The notes: generated from the letters alone by a model not told the origin. DNA of 64,000 nucleotides from JBGVSA01 sp049840475 (GCA_049840475.1 JASGKX010000001.1:2542001-2606000), one strand, 5' to 3'. Counted from the first letter of the stretch, positions 28,912-37,934 are shown. Numbers and translations: made by a program.

Positions 28912-29760
28912 ATGAAAACCCCGTTGAACGCCGATCTCCACTGCCATTCCACTTTTTCCGACGGTCTGATGAGCCCGACGGCGGTGGTCGAGCGCGCAGC
29001 AAACAACGGTGTTGAATTGCTCGCTCTGACCGACCACGACGAACTGGCTGGCCTGCCGGAAGCGCGGGAGGCTGCGCGCAAGGCTGGAATGGGGTTTGTG
29101 AACGGGGTGGAGATTTCGATCTCGTGGCTCGATCAAAGCGTGCACATCGTGGGGTTGGGCATTGACCCAGCGGTCACAACGCTCGTTGCGGGGCTCGCTG
29201 CGGTGCGCGAGGGGCGCGACACGCGCGCACGGCGCATTGGCGACGAATTGGCGCGCATCGGTATCGAAGGCGCTTACGAAGGTGCGGCGTCGTACGCCGA
29301 AAACCCCTCGCTCATCGGCCGGGCGCATTTTGCGCGTTACCTCGTTTCGATCGGCGCTGCACGCGACACGCAGCAGGTGTTCGACAACTATCTCGTGCGC
29401 GGCAAGCCCGGCTTCGTCGATCACGAGTGGGCCACGCTGGATCAGGCGGTGGAGTGGATCCACAGCGCAGGCGGGCTGGCCGTGGTGGCGCACCCTGGGC
29501 GCTATCGGTTCTCGAAAGCCGAGATGACAGGATTGTTCGAGCGCTTTGCCGCGCTTGGCGGCGACGGCGTCGAAGTCGTCACCAGCTCGCATACGCGCGC
29601 GCAGGTGCTCGAATATGCGCGCATTGCGCGGCGATATGGCTTCCTCGCTTCGCGTGCGTCGGATTTTCATGGCCCGGGCGAGAGCCAGTTCGACCTGGGG
29701 CGGTGTCCGCCGTTGCCGCCGGACCTCAGTCCGGTGTGGGAGCGGCTCTCAGCTTCCTAG
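28912..29760 (+). CDS. rnm: PHP-domain 5'-3' exoribonuclease, RNase AM (YciV) family
   Basis: A 282-residue PHP phosphoesterase. Metal-binding motifs of the PHP fold are visible: DLHCHSTFSDG near the N terminus, LTDHDELAG, the VEIS glutamate, AHPGRY and the terminal SDFHGPG. This is the YciV/RNase AM pattern, an enzyme that trims 5' ends of ribosomal RNAs and degrades oligoribonucleotides; older annotations call it a PHP metal-dependent phosphoesterase. It is divergent from creB with about 85 bases between them. Confidence 0.88.
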   Translation: MKTPLNADLHCHSTFSDGLMSPTAVVERAANNGVELLALTDHDELAGLPEAREAARKAGMGFVNGVEISISWLDQSVHIVGLGIDPAVTTLVAGLAAVREGRDTRARRIGDELARIGIEGAYEGAASYAENPSLIGRAHFARYLVSIGAARDTQQVFDNYLVRGKPGFVDHEWATLDQAVEWIHSAGGLAVVAHPGRYRFSKAEMTGLFERFAALGGDGVEVVTSSHTRAQVLEYARIARRYGFLASRASDFHGPGESQFDLGRCPPLPPDLSPVWERLSAS

Positions 29761-29786
29761 AAGCTGATTTCACCGCAGACCGGTTC

Positions 29787-31073
29787 TTAGGCGCCCCGCG
29801 CCATGCAGGTCTGATAACGCCCGTCCACACGCTTGGCGAACCACGCCGTGGTGAGTTTGCGCGTGATCTTGGGGCTCACCAGTTCAATATTGGGCAGCAC
29901 GGCGCGAGGCAGCGTGCGTCCGTTCGCCTCAGCCAGCGTGAATACCTTGCGATAGAGCTGTGTCTGCCCGAAGCCGATGGTCTTTTCAGTCAGCAGGTCG
30001 CGGCGGATCGCGTCCCGACTCATGCCCAGTTTGCCTTCAATGGCGAAGAGCGCCTGTTCGACGTCGCTCGGCGTCTTGCTTGGTGCGCCATTCACGTAGG
30101 CGAGCAGATCGCCATCCAGCGCGACTTTCTTGCCGGACACGCGTACGAGCGCCGATTGGAATGCCGCATTGCGACTGGCATAGCGGCCAGCGTTGTAATC
30201 GGCGAAGCGGTACAGCATGTCGCTGTATTGCATCGGATATTGCAGCAGGATGGCGACGCCAAAGTACACGCCGCCGCGCCGTGTGAAGACGGCGTCGCGG
30301 ATAGTGCTCTTGAGCGGGTAAGGGTAGGGTGTGGTGCGCGCGTGCGCTTCGGCGAACGCCACGCTGACCTGCATCGGCCCGCCCGTATGGATCGGGTTGC
30401 TCATACTCAACGGCACGCCCAGTCGTGCGGCGTCGGCCGACAGATCTTCGAAGATGCTGTTCATCTCGCGCTCGGTGCGCAGGGTGTCGATGCGTTCCTT
30501 GTAGCTGCGCCCGTCGGGAGACGTCTTCAGTAGCGCGGTTTTCACCGCAATCAGCGGAACGTGCTTTTCCCAGGCTTTCTCGCCGATCTTCTTCCATGCG
30601 ATGTCGGGCAGGCCCGGTACGGTCGGGTCACCCTGCCAGGTGGACTCTTGTTCGATGATCGAGTTGGCTGCGCAGAAGTACTCTGCGGTGTACGGAATGC
30701 GCAGATGCGTAAACGCGCTCAGGATGTCGTCCGCCCAACCATTGCGGTCTGAGACGCGCGGCGGCATGAGCTGAAGCAACAAGGTGCGGGCCTGTGCCTC
30801 AGTGAACGGCGCGCGTGCGGAGGGCGTCGGCGTGCTGGCTTCAGGCAGAGCAGGGGCGGCGGGGACTGCCACCGGTGCGATGGGTGGAAGCGGCGCCGTC
30901 GTTACCGTCGCAGGTGGCGCCACGGGGGTTTCAGTCACCACCGGCATGGATTGCGTAGCCGGCATCGCCGGTGCGACTGGCCGGGCAGCGTCCACCGGCG
31001 CGCGTTGCGGCGTTGCGCAAGCCGCCAGCAGGGCGCCGCCGCACAGCGCAGCGAGGATCGATCGGTTAGGCAC
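29787..31073 (-). CDS. DUF1615 family lipoprotein
   Basis: About 428 residues. A lipobox (ALLAAC) follows a short signal; the GTG at 31073 is a likely start, but TTG codons just upstream are possible and no clear ribosome-binding site decides it. The mature N terminus is a long Pro/Ala/Thr-rich stretch (about 30-100), then a folded domain with IPYTAEYFCAANSIIEQESTWQGDP, GGPMQVSVAFAEAHA and YRFADYNAGRYASRNAAFQ, typical of DUF1615. Glu-containing ANSIIEQESTW plus YNAGRYASRN recall lysozyme-like lytic transglycosylase folds, but this is inference. It is probably anchored in the outer membrane. Confidence 0.8.
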   Translation of the reverse strand: MPNRSILAALCGGALLAACATPQRAPVDAARPVAPAMPATQSMPVVTETPVAPPATVTTAPLPPIAPVAVPAAPALPEASTPTPSARAPFTEAQARTLLLQLMPPRVSDRNGWADDILSAFTHLRIPYTAEYFCAANSIIEQESTWQGDPTVPGLPDIAWKKIGEKAWEKHVPLIAVKTALLKTSPDGRSYKERIDTLRTEREMNSIFEDLSADAARLGVPLSMSNPIHTGGPMQVSVAFAEAHARTTPYPYPLKSTIRDAVFTRRGGVYFGVAILLQYPMQYSDMLYRFADYNAGRYASRNAAFQSALVRVSGKKVALDGDLLAYVNGAPSKTPSDVEQALFAIEGKLGMSRDAIRRDLLTEKTIGFGQTQLYRKVFTLAEANGRTLPRAVLPNIELVSPKITRKLTTAWFAKRVDGRYQTCMARGA

Positions 31074-31159
31074 GGGCAACAAGGCGGACAAAAGTCGGCA
31101 GCTTAGAGGATTTTTCTGTCTCGACGATTGATGCGACTGTGAGCGAATGTGAGTGCGCC

Positions 31160-32461
31160 TCAGCCTTCCGACGGACGTCGGCGCAGGCTGCCAGCCAGAT
31201 CCGCCCGCGTAAGCCATGCCAGCACGAAGCTCGTCAGCAGTGCCGGCAGGGCCGAGCCCCATTGAGGCGTCCAGACCGCCGCCGCGTGATAGATGCCGAT
31301 GCCGAGCAACCAGATCGCCACCGCGCTACCGTTGATGCGTTGCGCACCGACGCGTCCGACGATGTCATCGGACCCTGCCAGTCGCGCAATGATCACGCCG
31401 TAGAGCGGTACGAATACCGAACTGAGGGTGAGCAGGAACGGCTCAAGGCTGTGCATCGGCAAAAGCAGCGCCAGCACGGTACATAGTGCGGCCAGGGCCA
31501 TGCCCCACTGGCGCACGCTCCAGCGAGGCAACAGGCTATGTGCCGCCACCGAGCCGGAATACACATCGCCATACGCGTTGTCAACTTCGTCGATCAGGAT
31601 CAGGCCCAGCGCCACCAGGCCGCCCTGTGCCAGCAACAGCGCGCCAAGCAGGTCGGCGCTCGGATTGGTAAGCGCCACCAGCATGCCGAGCGTGTAGCAC
31701 CAGATGTTGGCGATGCCGTAGCCCAGCCAGGTGCCGCCAAATGCACCGGCGCTTGTGCGGCCATGACGTGCGAAATCGGCCACCAGCGGTAGCCACGAAA
31801 CCGGCATGGCGATCACCAGATCGAGCGCTGACAAAACCCCCATGCTGCCGTCGCCCTGGCGATGCCAGATTTCCATCCAGCCGACGTCGCTCGCACGGCG
31901 CAGAAACTGCCAGCTCAGCCAGAGGAGGGATGCGATGACCAACGGCAAACCATAGCGACCGATGAACTTGCGCACTAGCCGCACCATCGAGCCCGATAGC
32001 AGCGCAATCAGCAGGCCGCCCCACAGCACCGTCGCCACCAACGGCCATACGTCGGAGACGAAACCGCCTGTGCGGCGAGCGATCGACACGGAGCCGTCGC
32101 GCATCACCACCAGCTCGAACGTCGTCCAGCCGATGAGCTGCACCACGTTGAGCAACACGGGCAGGCGCGCGAAGTGGCTACCAAAGGTCGCATGCATCAA
32201 ACCGGCGCTCGACAGGCCGCTCTCGCAACCAAGGCGTGCGGTCCACGCCAACAGGCCGGCGCCCAGCAAGGAGCCTCCAAGAATTGCAGCCAGCGCGCCT
32301 TGCGTGCCCAGCCCCGGCACCAGATAGGCCCCGACCTGGATCACCAGCAGGCCGACGCCAAGACTCAGCCACAGCGCGGCGTGGTCTCGCCAGGCAAAGG
32401 TGCGTTCATGCGCGGGCAAGGGGGAGAGCGCCGTGTTCGCGGCGCGGGAGCTGTCAGTCAT
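31160..32461 (-). CDS. cytX: NCS1-family permease, cytosine/hydroxymethylpyrimidine type (CytX-like)
   Basis: A 433-residue inner-membrane permease with about twelve helices of the nucleobase-cation symport-1 family. Family features include an early GAYLVPGLG helix, the SWLPLVADFARHGR loop and LIDEVDNAYGDVYSGSVA. Such proteins bring in cytosine, hydroxymethylpyrimidine or related bases with protons or sodium. CytX assignments usually rest on a TPP riboswitch or thiamine genes; neither is seen here, so the symbol is tentative. It shares strand with the ZIP gene 117 bases upstream. Confidence 0.75.
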   Translation of the reverse strand: MTDSSRAANTALSPLPAHERTFAWRDHAALWLSLGVGLLVIQVGAYLVPGLGTQGALAAILGGSLLGAGLLAWTARLGCESGLSSAGLMHATFGSHFARLPVLLNVVQLIGWTTFELVVMRDGSVSIARRTGGFVSDVWPLVATVLWGGLLIALLSGSMVRLVRKFIGRYGLPLVIASLLWLSWQFLRRASDVGWMEIWHRQGDGSMGVLSALDLVIAMPVSWLPLVADFARHGRTSAGAFGGTWLGYGIANIWCYTLGMLVALTNPSADLLGALLLAQGGLVALGLILIDEVDNAYGDVYSGSVAAHSLLPRWSVRQWGMALAALCTVLALLLPMHSLEPFLLTLSSVFVPLYGVIIARLAGSDDIVGRVGAQRINGSAVAIWLLGIGIYHAAAVWTPQWGSALPALLTSFVLAWLTRADLAGSLRRRPSEG

Positions 32462-32578
32462 GAGTGGAAGTCTTTCGTGCCTGTCGTTGCGACAGGCGCA
32501 AGATGGGCGCGGGGCGGATTATGGCAAAAGGCGCCGCACAGTGGGGCGGCTGGGTTCAGCCCCGCGCCAAGCGCTTGA

Positions 32579-33499
32579 TCAGCCGAGCGCCGTATCGAGC
32601 GTCATCATCAGCACAAAGCCCACCATCAGGCCGCCGGTCGCGAAGGCTTCGTGCCCCTTGCGATGCGACTCGGGAATCATCTCATGGCTGATGACGAACA
32701 GCATGGCGCCAGCAGCAAAGGCGAGGCCCCATGGCAGCAGTTGCACGGACAGTGTGATGACCGATGCGCCGAGCACGGCCGCGATCGGCTCGACCAGCCC
32801 GGACAACGCGCCGAGTGTCACAGCAAAGGCGCGCGAGTAGCCGGCCGACAGCAAGGCGACCGCAACCACCAGGCCTTCGGGCACGTCCTGAATCGCTATG
32901 CCGGTCGCCAGCGCCGAGGCGCGCAGAGCGTCTGTGCCACCATAGGCTGCGCCGATAGCCAGTCCTTCCGGCACGTTGTGGAGCGCGATGGCAATCACAA
33001 ACAGCCAGGCGCGGCGCAGGCGGAGCGCCATGTGGCCTTCCATGCCTTTGATGAAGTGCTCGTGCGGCACGAAACGGTCGATCAAGTAGATGAGCAGCCC
33101 GCCCAGCAGAATGCCGCCGCCAACGATGCCGGCAGCCTGCCATGGGCCAGCGCCTTGTGCGGTGGCTGCAGCGACGCCCGGCACGATCAGCGAAAACGAG
33201 CATGCCGCCAGCATGACGCCCGCGCCGAAGCCGAGCAGCGTGTCCTGCACGCGGTCGGAGAGCTGGCGCGAGATCATCACGGGGATGGTTCCTAGTGCCG
33301 TCGCGCCGGCCGCGATGCTGCCGCCCAGGAACGCGTCGAACACGCGCTGGTCGCGCTGGATGAAGTGCTCCCAGATCTCACGGCAGATCAGCAGGGTGCC
33401 AAGAATGAAGATGATCCAGCCCAGCGCATGGCGCAGGCTGAACGTGGATGTGCCGCGCGGCAGCGCGGTATCGGAGGTGCGTGGCGTCGGTGCTTTCAT
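32579..33499 (-). CDS. ZIP-family divalent metal transporter
   Basis: A 306-residue membrane protein of the ZIP (ZupT/GufA-like) family with an unusual N-terminal extra helix (LGWIIFILGTLLICREIWEHF). Metal-site motifs HNVPEGLAIG (fourth-helix region) and ISHEMIPESHRKGHE are intact; the loop before them holds HEHFIKGMEGH. It moves zinc, iron or manganese into the cytoplasm. It follows the TPR-like gene by 37 bases, and a near-perfect Fur box precedes that gene, so iron or manganese is as likely a cargo as zinc. Confidence 0.88.
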   Translation of the reverse strand: MKAPTPRTSDTALPRGTSTFSLRHALGWIIFILGTLLICREIWEHFIQRDQRVFDAFLGGSIAAGATALGTIPVMISRQLSDRVQDTLLGFGAGVMLAACSFSLIVPGVAAATAQGAGPWQAAGIVGGGILLGGLLIYLIDRFVPHEHFIKGMEGHMALRLRRAWLFVIAIALHNVPEGLAIGAAYGGTDALRASALATGIAIQDVPEGLVVAVALLSAGYSRAFAVTLGALSGLVEPIAAVLGASVITLSVQLLPWGLAFAAGAMLFVISHEMIPESHRKGHEAFATGGLMVGFVLMMTLDTALG

Positions 33500-33536
33500 G
33501 GCGTCGGCCCGTATGGCGATGACGAAGGTCGATGGA

Positions 33537-33965
33537 TCAATGCAGCAAGCGCGAGGCCCGCGGGCACTGCGCGCAGCGCGAAGACAATGTGCGTACTACC
33601 TCTGGATGACGGCAGCATTCGCGCGAGAAGCGTTGCAGTTCAGCCAGCGTGCGCGGCGTGTGGCGCTTGGCTGCTTCGCGCAGGGCCTCGGGCAGGTGCG
33701 GGTCGGTGATCGCCTGTTGCAGGCAACGGTGCGCCGAACACAGATGGCCGGCGGCTTCGTCGATGTGACTCATGTGCCGCAGCAGGTCGGCCATGTTGTG
33801 ATGGGCGATGACCAGCGCAGCCACCGCCTCATCGGCGTCAGGCCAATGTGCAAACAGGCGGCGCGCGACAGCAAGCGCGCGGCGGTAATGCAGCAGCGCC
33901 TCGAGAAAGTCGCGCGCTTCGAAGTCGCGATTGCCGAGCACGATCTCGCGCTTCCATTGTTCCAT
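33537..33965 (-). CDS. TPR-like protein of unknown function, Fur-box controlled
   Basis: A 142-residue, mostly helical cytoplasmic protein. Repeating helices resemble tetratricopeptide units (DFLEALLHYRRALAVARRLF; IAHHNMADLLRHMSHIDEAAGHL). The tail is rich in cysteine and histidine (RECCRHP, CAQC), a possible metal-binding patch. The ATG at 33965 lies 5 bases behind a perfect AGGAGG. A near-perfect Fur box is centred about 50 bases upstream. It is first in a probable two-gene operon with the ZIP transporter; a role in sensing or delivering metal is inference. I do not recognise a named family. Confidence 0.7.
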   Translation of the reverse strand: MEQWKREIVLGNRDFEARDFLEALLHYRRALAVARRLFAHWPDADEAVAALVIAHHNMADLLRHMSHIDEAAGHLCSAHRCLQQAITDPHLPEALREAAKRHTPRTLAELQRFSRECCRHPEVVRTLSSRCAQCPRASRLLH

Positions 33966-34005
33966 CCGAACCTCCTGCAACGATCGGTTGATCGCGTGAT
34001 GTTCA

Positions 34006-34026
34006 AATGAGAATAATTATCATTAA
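34006..34026. promoter_or_regulatory. Fur box upstream of the TPR-like/ZIP operon
   Basis: The core TGAGAAT-A-ATTATCA (34008-34022) matches the 7-1-7 Fur consensus TGATAAT-N-ATTATCA at all but one position. The flanking CAAATGAGAAT recurs, with one change, near tonB and before the His-rich micro-ORF. Confidence 0.88.
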
Positions 34027-34138
34027 CAAAATCGCCGAACGCAAGCATCAGATGGGCATGTAACGCTTGCTGACACTGAAGCGGCCCCATGCGGCGCGCC
34101 TTTGCTAACCTTGCATCCTTTCGTTGCTCCGCACCCGC

Positions 34139-34987
34139 ATGCCCATGTTTCGCCTGATTGCTGTCTGCCTCGCTCTGGTCGTTGCCACCTTCAGTCTGCC
34201 GGCCAGCGCCGACGGATTTCTGACCCGTCTTCTCAATAAACCGGTGCCAGGCGGTGTTGTGGTCCTGCCGCTGGGCGATGGCGCCGAAGCGCCGCGCGTG
34301 TTCTTTCAGGATAAGCCGGTCATGGTGATTCGCGAGGACGCCAGTCGCTGGATCGCCATCGTGGGCGTGCCGCTCACTGCAAAGGGGGCGCAGCAGCTGC
34401 AAGTGCAGGAAGCCGCTGGCACACGCCAGGTGAGTTTCGACATTGGCGCCAAGCGCTATCCGGAACAGCACATCCGGCTCAAAAATGACCGCATGGTCAA
34501 TCCTCTGCCCGAGGACAACGCTCGCATCGAACGCGAAATGGCGGCGCAATCGCGTGCGTACCGTACATTTACGCCGGGCACGCCGAGCAACGTGATGCTC
34601 GACAAGCCGGTCAATGGCCCGTTGTCCAGCGCCTTCGGTCTGCGCCGCTTCTTCAATGGTGAAGAGCGCGCGCCACATTCGGGACTGGACTTTGCCGTGC
34701 CGGCCGGCACGCCGGTCAAGGCGCCTGCTGCGGGCCGCGTGATCCTGACCGGAAACCTGTTCTTCAATGGCAACACGGTATTCATCGACCACGGCCAGGG
34801 GCTGATCAGCATGGTGTGCCACCTGTCGCGCATCGACGTGAAGGAAGGCGACGAGGTCGCACGCGGCGCCGTCGTGGGCGCAGTGGGTTCGACGGGCCGC
34901 GCCACCGGGCCGCACATGCACTGGAACGTCAGCCTGAACGACGTCCGGGTGGATCCTGCGATTTTCATCGGCGCATTCAAACCCTGA
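34139..34987 (+). CDS. M23-family metallopeptidase, periplasmic
   Basis: A 282-residue exported protein: signal peptide (MPMFRLIAVCLALVVATFSL..ASA), an N-terminal domain (about 25-150) of the kind that precedes LytM units, and a C-terminal LytM domain. Zinc ligands are visible in PHSGLDFAVPAGTPV (H-x3-D) and GPHMHWNVSLN (HxH). Such enzymes cleave peptide cross-links of peptidoglycan. Both metal motifs are complete, so it should be an active hydrolase rather than a LytM activator. It is followed after 13 bases by a LysR gene on the same strand. Confidence 0.88.
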   Translation: MPMFRLIAVCLALVVATFSLPASADGFLTRLLNKPVPGGVVVLPLGDGAEAPRVFFQDKPVMVIREDASRWIAIVGVPLTAKGAQQLQVQEAAGTRQVSFDIGAKRYPEQHIRLKNDRMVNPLPEDNARIEREMAAQSRAYRTFTPGTPSNVMLDKPVNGPLSSAFGLRRFFNGEERAPHSGLDFAVPAGTPVKAPAAGRVILTGNLFFNGNTVFIDHGQGLISMVCHLSRIDVKEGDEVARGAVVGAVGSTGRATGPHMHWNVSLNDVRVDPAIFIGAFKP

Positions 34988-35000
34988 GCGCGGAGGCGGC

Positions 35001-35918
35001 ATGGACCGCATCAATGACATCCGCGTCTTTCTGGACGCCGCCACGCTGGGCAGCTTTTCGGCCGCCGGGCGGCGGCATGGACTGTCGCCCGCAGCAGCCA
35101 GCGCATGTATCCAGCGCATTGAAGCCGCGCTTGGCGCCCGGCTGTTCGAACGCAGTACGCGCCGACTGCGCCTGACACATGCGGGGCTGATCTATCGCGA
35201 CTACTGCCAGCAGGCTCTGGATCTGATGGAGGAGGGGGCGCAGGCGGTTCAGGCAGGCCAGCAGCAGGTGGCTGGCGCGGTGCGCATCTCAGCGCCGTCC
35301 GACCTGGGGCGCAACCTGTTGTTGCGCATGCTGACGGATTTCCGTGCGGAGAATCCCGGCGTGCGATTTTCGCTGCATCTGTCCGACAGCACTGCCCATC
35401 TGATCGACGACGATATCGACATCGCCATCCGTTTTGGTCGTCTGCCGGACAGCGCCATGGTGGCGCGGCCTTTGGCGGAGAACTGCCGCATTGTCTGCGC
35501 TGCGCCAGAACTCGTGGCGCGCCTCGGCTGCCCAGAGCATCCGGACGATCTGACCGCGTTGCCATGTCTTGTGCTGACGACGGCCAACGGTCCGATGCAC
35601 GAATGGCGGTACCGCGAACATGGACTGGCGCGTAGCGTGCGGCTGTCGCGTTACCAGCAGAGCAATGACGGCGAGATCATCCGCAAATGGGCACTGTTCG
35701 GCGAGGGTTTCGCGTACAAGTCGCAACTGGACGTGGCGGATGACCTGCGCGAAGGGCGGTTGGTGACGGTGCTCGACGCGTTCTTTGTCGAACCGGCGCC
35801 GCTGTCCGTGCTCTACCACTCCAACCGCTTCTTGCCGCCGCGTGTGCGGCTGCTCATCGAGTACCTTCAGGCACGGTTCACTGCACTGACCGCTACCGCC
35901 ACCACGCTGGACGCGTAG
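35001..35918 (+). CDS. LysR-family transcriptional regulator
   Basis: A 305-residue LysR-type regulator with N-terminal winged helix-turn-helix (MDRINDIRVFLDAATLGSFSAAGRRHGLS) and a CrgA/YafC-like effector domain (GAVRISAPSDLGR; DDDIDIAIRFGRLPDSAMVARPL). The start follows GCGGAGG. It converges on the ene-reductase gene, and the last 52 bases of the two coding regions overlap tail to tail. Control of the ene-reductase/SDR pair is plausible but not shown, as LysR targets are more often divergent. Confidence 0.88.
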   Translation: MDRINDIRVFLDAATLGSFSAAGRRHGLSPAAASACIQRIEAALGARLFERSTRRLRLTHAGLIYRDYCQQALDLMEEGAQAVQAGQQQVAGAVRISAPSDLGRNLLLRMLTDFRAENPGVRFSLHLSDSTAHLIDDDIDIAIRFGRLPDSAMVARPLAENCRIVCAAPELVARLGCPEHPDDLTALPCLVLTTANGPMHEWRYREHGLARSVRLSRYQQSNDGEIIRKWALFGEGFAYKSQLDVADDLREGRLVTVLDAFFVEPAPLSVLYHSNRFLPPRVRLLIEYLQARFTALTATATTLDA

Positions 35919-37000
35919 TCCGTGTAGCCCTCTGCGCCGCCGCCGAACAGCGTGCTGCCGTCGGGAGTCGTCAAGGGCCAGCCGTGACGCAGGCGCGCGG
36001 GCAGATCGGGATTGGCGACAAAGGGGCGGCCAAACGCTACGAGATCGGCATAGCCGTTTTGAAGCACCCATTGCGCGCGTGTCGCATCATATTTGCCGGC
36101 CACGATGATCGGCCCCGCAAAACGGGCGCGGATGTCGCGGCGGAAGGCTTCGGTGAACTCAGGCGCGTCGTCCCAGTCCGCTTCAACCAGATGCAGGTAG
36201 GCGACGCCAAGCTCTTGCAGGAAGGATGCCGCCTCAAGAATCGTCGGCAGGATGTCGGGGCAACCCATGCCGCGCGCGGTGAGGAATGGCGCTAACCGGA
36301 TGGCGGCTCGTTCGGCAGCGACTTCGTCGACGATGGCCGTCATGACTTCTCGCAAAAACCTCAACCGATTCTCGCGTGAGCCCCCGTAGGCATCGGTGCG
36401 TACGTTGGAGGTAGTGCGCAGGAACTGGTCGACCAGATAGCCATTGGCGCCATGCACTTCAACGCCGTCGAAGCCAGCGGCAATCGCGTTGCGCGCCGCG
36501 CGGCGATAGTCGCCGACGATGCCGGCGATCTCATCCACCGTTAGCGCACGCGGCGTCGGGCAGTCGACCATGCGACCCGCCCCGAGGGCGTCGTCCCATT
36601 TCCAGATCTGGCCGTCGAACGGCACCGCTGACGGTGCCACGGGGAGTTCGCCACCGTGGAAGTCCGCATGCGACATGCGTCCCACGTGCCACAGTTGCAG
36701 AAAGATGTGTCCGCCCGACGCGTGCACGGCGTCGGTGACCTGCCGCCACCCGACGATCTGGTCGTCGCTATATATGCCGGGCGTGAACGAATATCCCTTG
36801 CCTTGTGGCGATATCTGCGCGGCCTCGCTCACGATCAACGCGGCGGAGGACCGCTGTGCGTAGTAGCGTGCGTTGAGTGTGTTGGGCACGTCGCCTGGTT
36901 GAGTGCTTCGCGCACGCGTCATCGGCGCCATCACGACACGGTGATGCAGCGCGAGCGAGCCAACGCGTGTCGGTGTAAACAGGATGGATTGCGAGGTCAT
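35867..37000 (-). CDS. Old yellow enzyme family ene-reductase
   Basis: A 377-residue FMN-dependent alkene reductase (NemA-like). Features: LFTPTRVGSLALHHRVVMAPMTRAR, LQLWHVGRMSH, the active-site pair in GVEVHGANGYLVDQFL (His and Asn), YGGSRENRLRF and the late GRPFVANPDLP. It reduces activated C=C bonds or nitro compounds with NAD(P)H. The start at 37000 (MTSQSILFTP) fits the family; longer starts at 37057 and 37012 are less likely. It follows the atypical SDR gene by 31 bases, and its 3' end overlaps the LysR gene by 52 bases. Confidence 0.92.
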   Translation of the reverse strand: MTSQSILFTPTRVGSLALHHRVVMAPMTRARSTQPGDVPNTLNARYYAQRSSAALIVSEAAQISPQGKGYSFTPGIYSDDQIVGWRQVTDAVHASGGHIFLQLWHVGRMSHADFHGGELPVAPSAVPFDGQIWKWDDALGAGRMVDCPTPRALTVDEIAGIVGDYRRAARNAIAAGFDGVEVHGANGYLVDQFLRTTSNVRTDAYGGSRENRLRFLREVMTAIVDEVAAERAAIRLAPFLTARGMGCPDILPTILEAASFLQELGVAYLHLVEADWDDAPEFTEAFRRDIRARFAGPIIVAGKYDATRAQWVLQNGYADLVAFGRPFVANPDLPARLRHGWPLTTPDGSTLFGGGAEGYTDYASSVVAVAVSAVNRA

Positions 37001-37031
37001 GCCGGATTCCATTGTTAGTGAGGTGTGCATG

Positions 37032-37727
37032 TCAGAGCAGGGCGCCGCCTTCGACATCGATGACAGCGCCGGTCATGAACCCGTTGCTCATGACTGCGAG
37101 GTAGGCCTGAGCCAGATCTTCGGCGTGCCCGACACGGCCGACGGGAAGGCTGGCGCCGATCCGTGCCATGGTGGCTGCGCGAGCGTCGCTCGCCGCGCCC
37201 CACAGGTCCGTGTCCACCACGCCGGGGCTAATCAGGTTGACCCGCAGGGGCGCCAGTTCTTTGGCGAGTTGCCGACCGGCCGCTTCAATCGCGCCATTGA
37301 GCGTCCCCTTGAGCAGTCCGCCTGCCGAAGCCTTGCGCGCCAGCACGCCAGACGTCAGCGTGATCGACGCTGTCCTTGCAAGGTGGGGCAGGGCAGCCTG
37401 GATGGCGAATAGCGCGCCGAACAGCTTCACGTCGAAAGCCAACTGCAGTTCTTCGGCGTCCAGTTTGTCGAGCGTCGGAGAGCCGACGCGAGCGCCGGCC
37501 GTGACGACGAGGTGATCGATCGTGGCGACCGAATCAAGTGCCCGGGCCATGGCCACATGGTCGGTAATGTCGGCCGCAACAGCGGCGACGCCCTCGATTG
37601 GTTGCGCCGAGCGGCCGACAATGGTGACGTGACAGCCCGCTTGTCGGGCCGCGACGGCCACGGCCGCTCCAATGCCCGAGGTTCCGCCGATCACGACGAC
37701 GTGTTGATTGTGCAGAGGGTGTTGCAT
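37032..37727 (-). CDS. Atypical short-chain dehydrogenase lacking the catalytic tyrosine
   Basis: A 231-residue SDR-fold protein. The dinucleotide loop GGTSGIGAA (about 14-22) and the DITDH acidic turn are present, as is the Ser-bearing ITLTSG strand. Where YxxxK should follow, the sequence reads ASAGGLLKGTL: the lysine is there but glycine replaces the tyrosine. A subgroup of SDR proteins has this change and their chemistry is unclear. It is transcribed ahead of the ene-reductase as a likely two-gene operon; GGAG precedes the start. Confidence 0.82.
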   Translation of the reverse strand: MQHPLHNQHVVVIGGTSGIGAAVAVAARQAGCHVTIVGRSAQPIEGVAAVAADITDHVAMARALDSVATIDHLVVTAGARVGSPTLDKLDAEELQLAFDVKLFGALFAIQAALPHLARTASITLTSGVLARKASAGGLLKGTLNGAIEAAGRQLAKELAPLRVNLISPGVVDTDLWGAASDARAATMARIGASLPVGRVGHAEDLAQAYLAVMSNGFMTGAVIDVEGGALL

Positions 37728-37878
37728 GACGCTCTCCTTCGGAGGGGTGATGGAGAGCGATTGTGATTGCCTGTTTGTGGGTTGAGAATGTGGCGGAGAA
37801 CGTAATCAGTTTATTGCTGGATTTGAAAATGATCGCCTGATGGCCAGTTGCGCTAGAGGTGCGCTACCGGAGTTGGAC

Positions 37879-37906
37879 TTGACTTTGCAGTGCCGCAAAA
37901 TAAAAT
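37879..37906 (+). promoter_or_regulatory. Putative tonB promoter
   Basis: TTGACT and TAAAAT with 16 bases between, followed immediately by the Fur-like element, so Fur binding would block the start site. Confidence 0.6.
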
Positions 37907-37925
37907 AGCAACGATTCTCATTTGC
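37901..37925. promoter_or_regulatory. Fur-like box upstream of tonB
   Basis: On the minus strand it begins GCAAATGAGAATCGTT and matches the element at 43761-43785 at 20 of 25 positions. The right half ATTCTCA fits the Fur consensus; the left half is weak. Confidence 0.7.
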
Positions 37926-37934
37926 AGATTTCCG

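Noticed and set aside
32462..32578. TPP riboswitch before the CytX-like permease
   Set aside because: None of the conserved thiamine-aptamer segments could be found on the minus strand upstream of the start.
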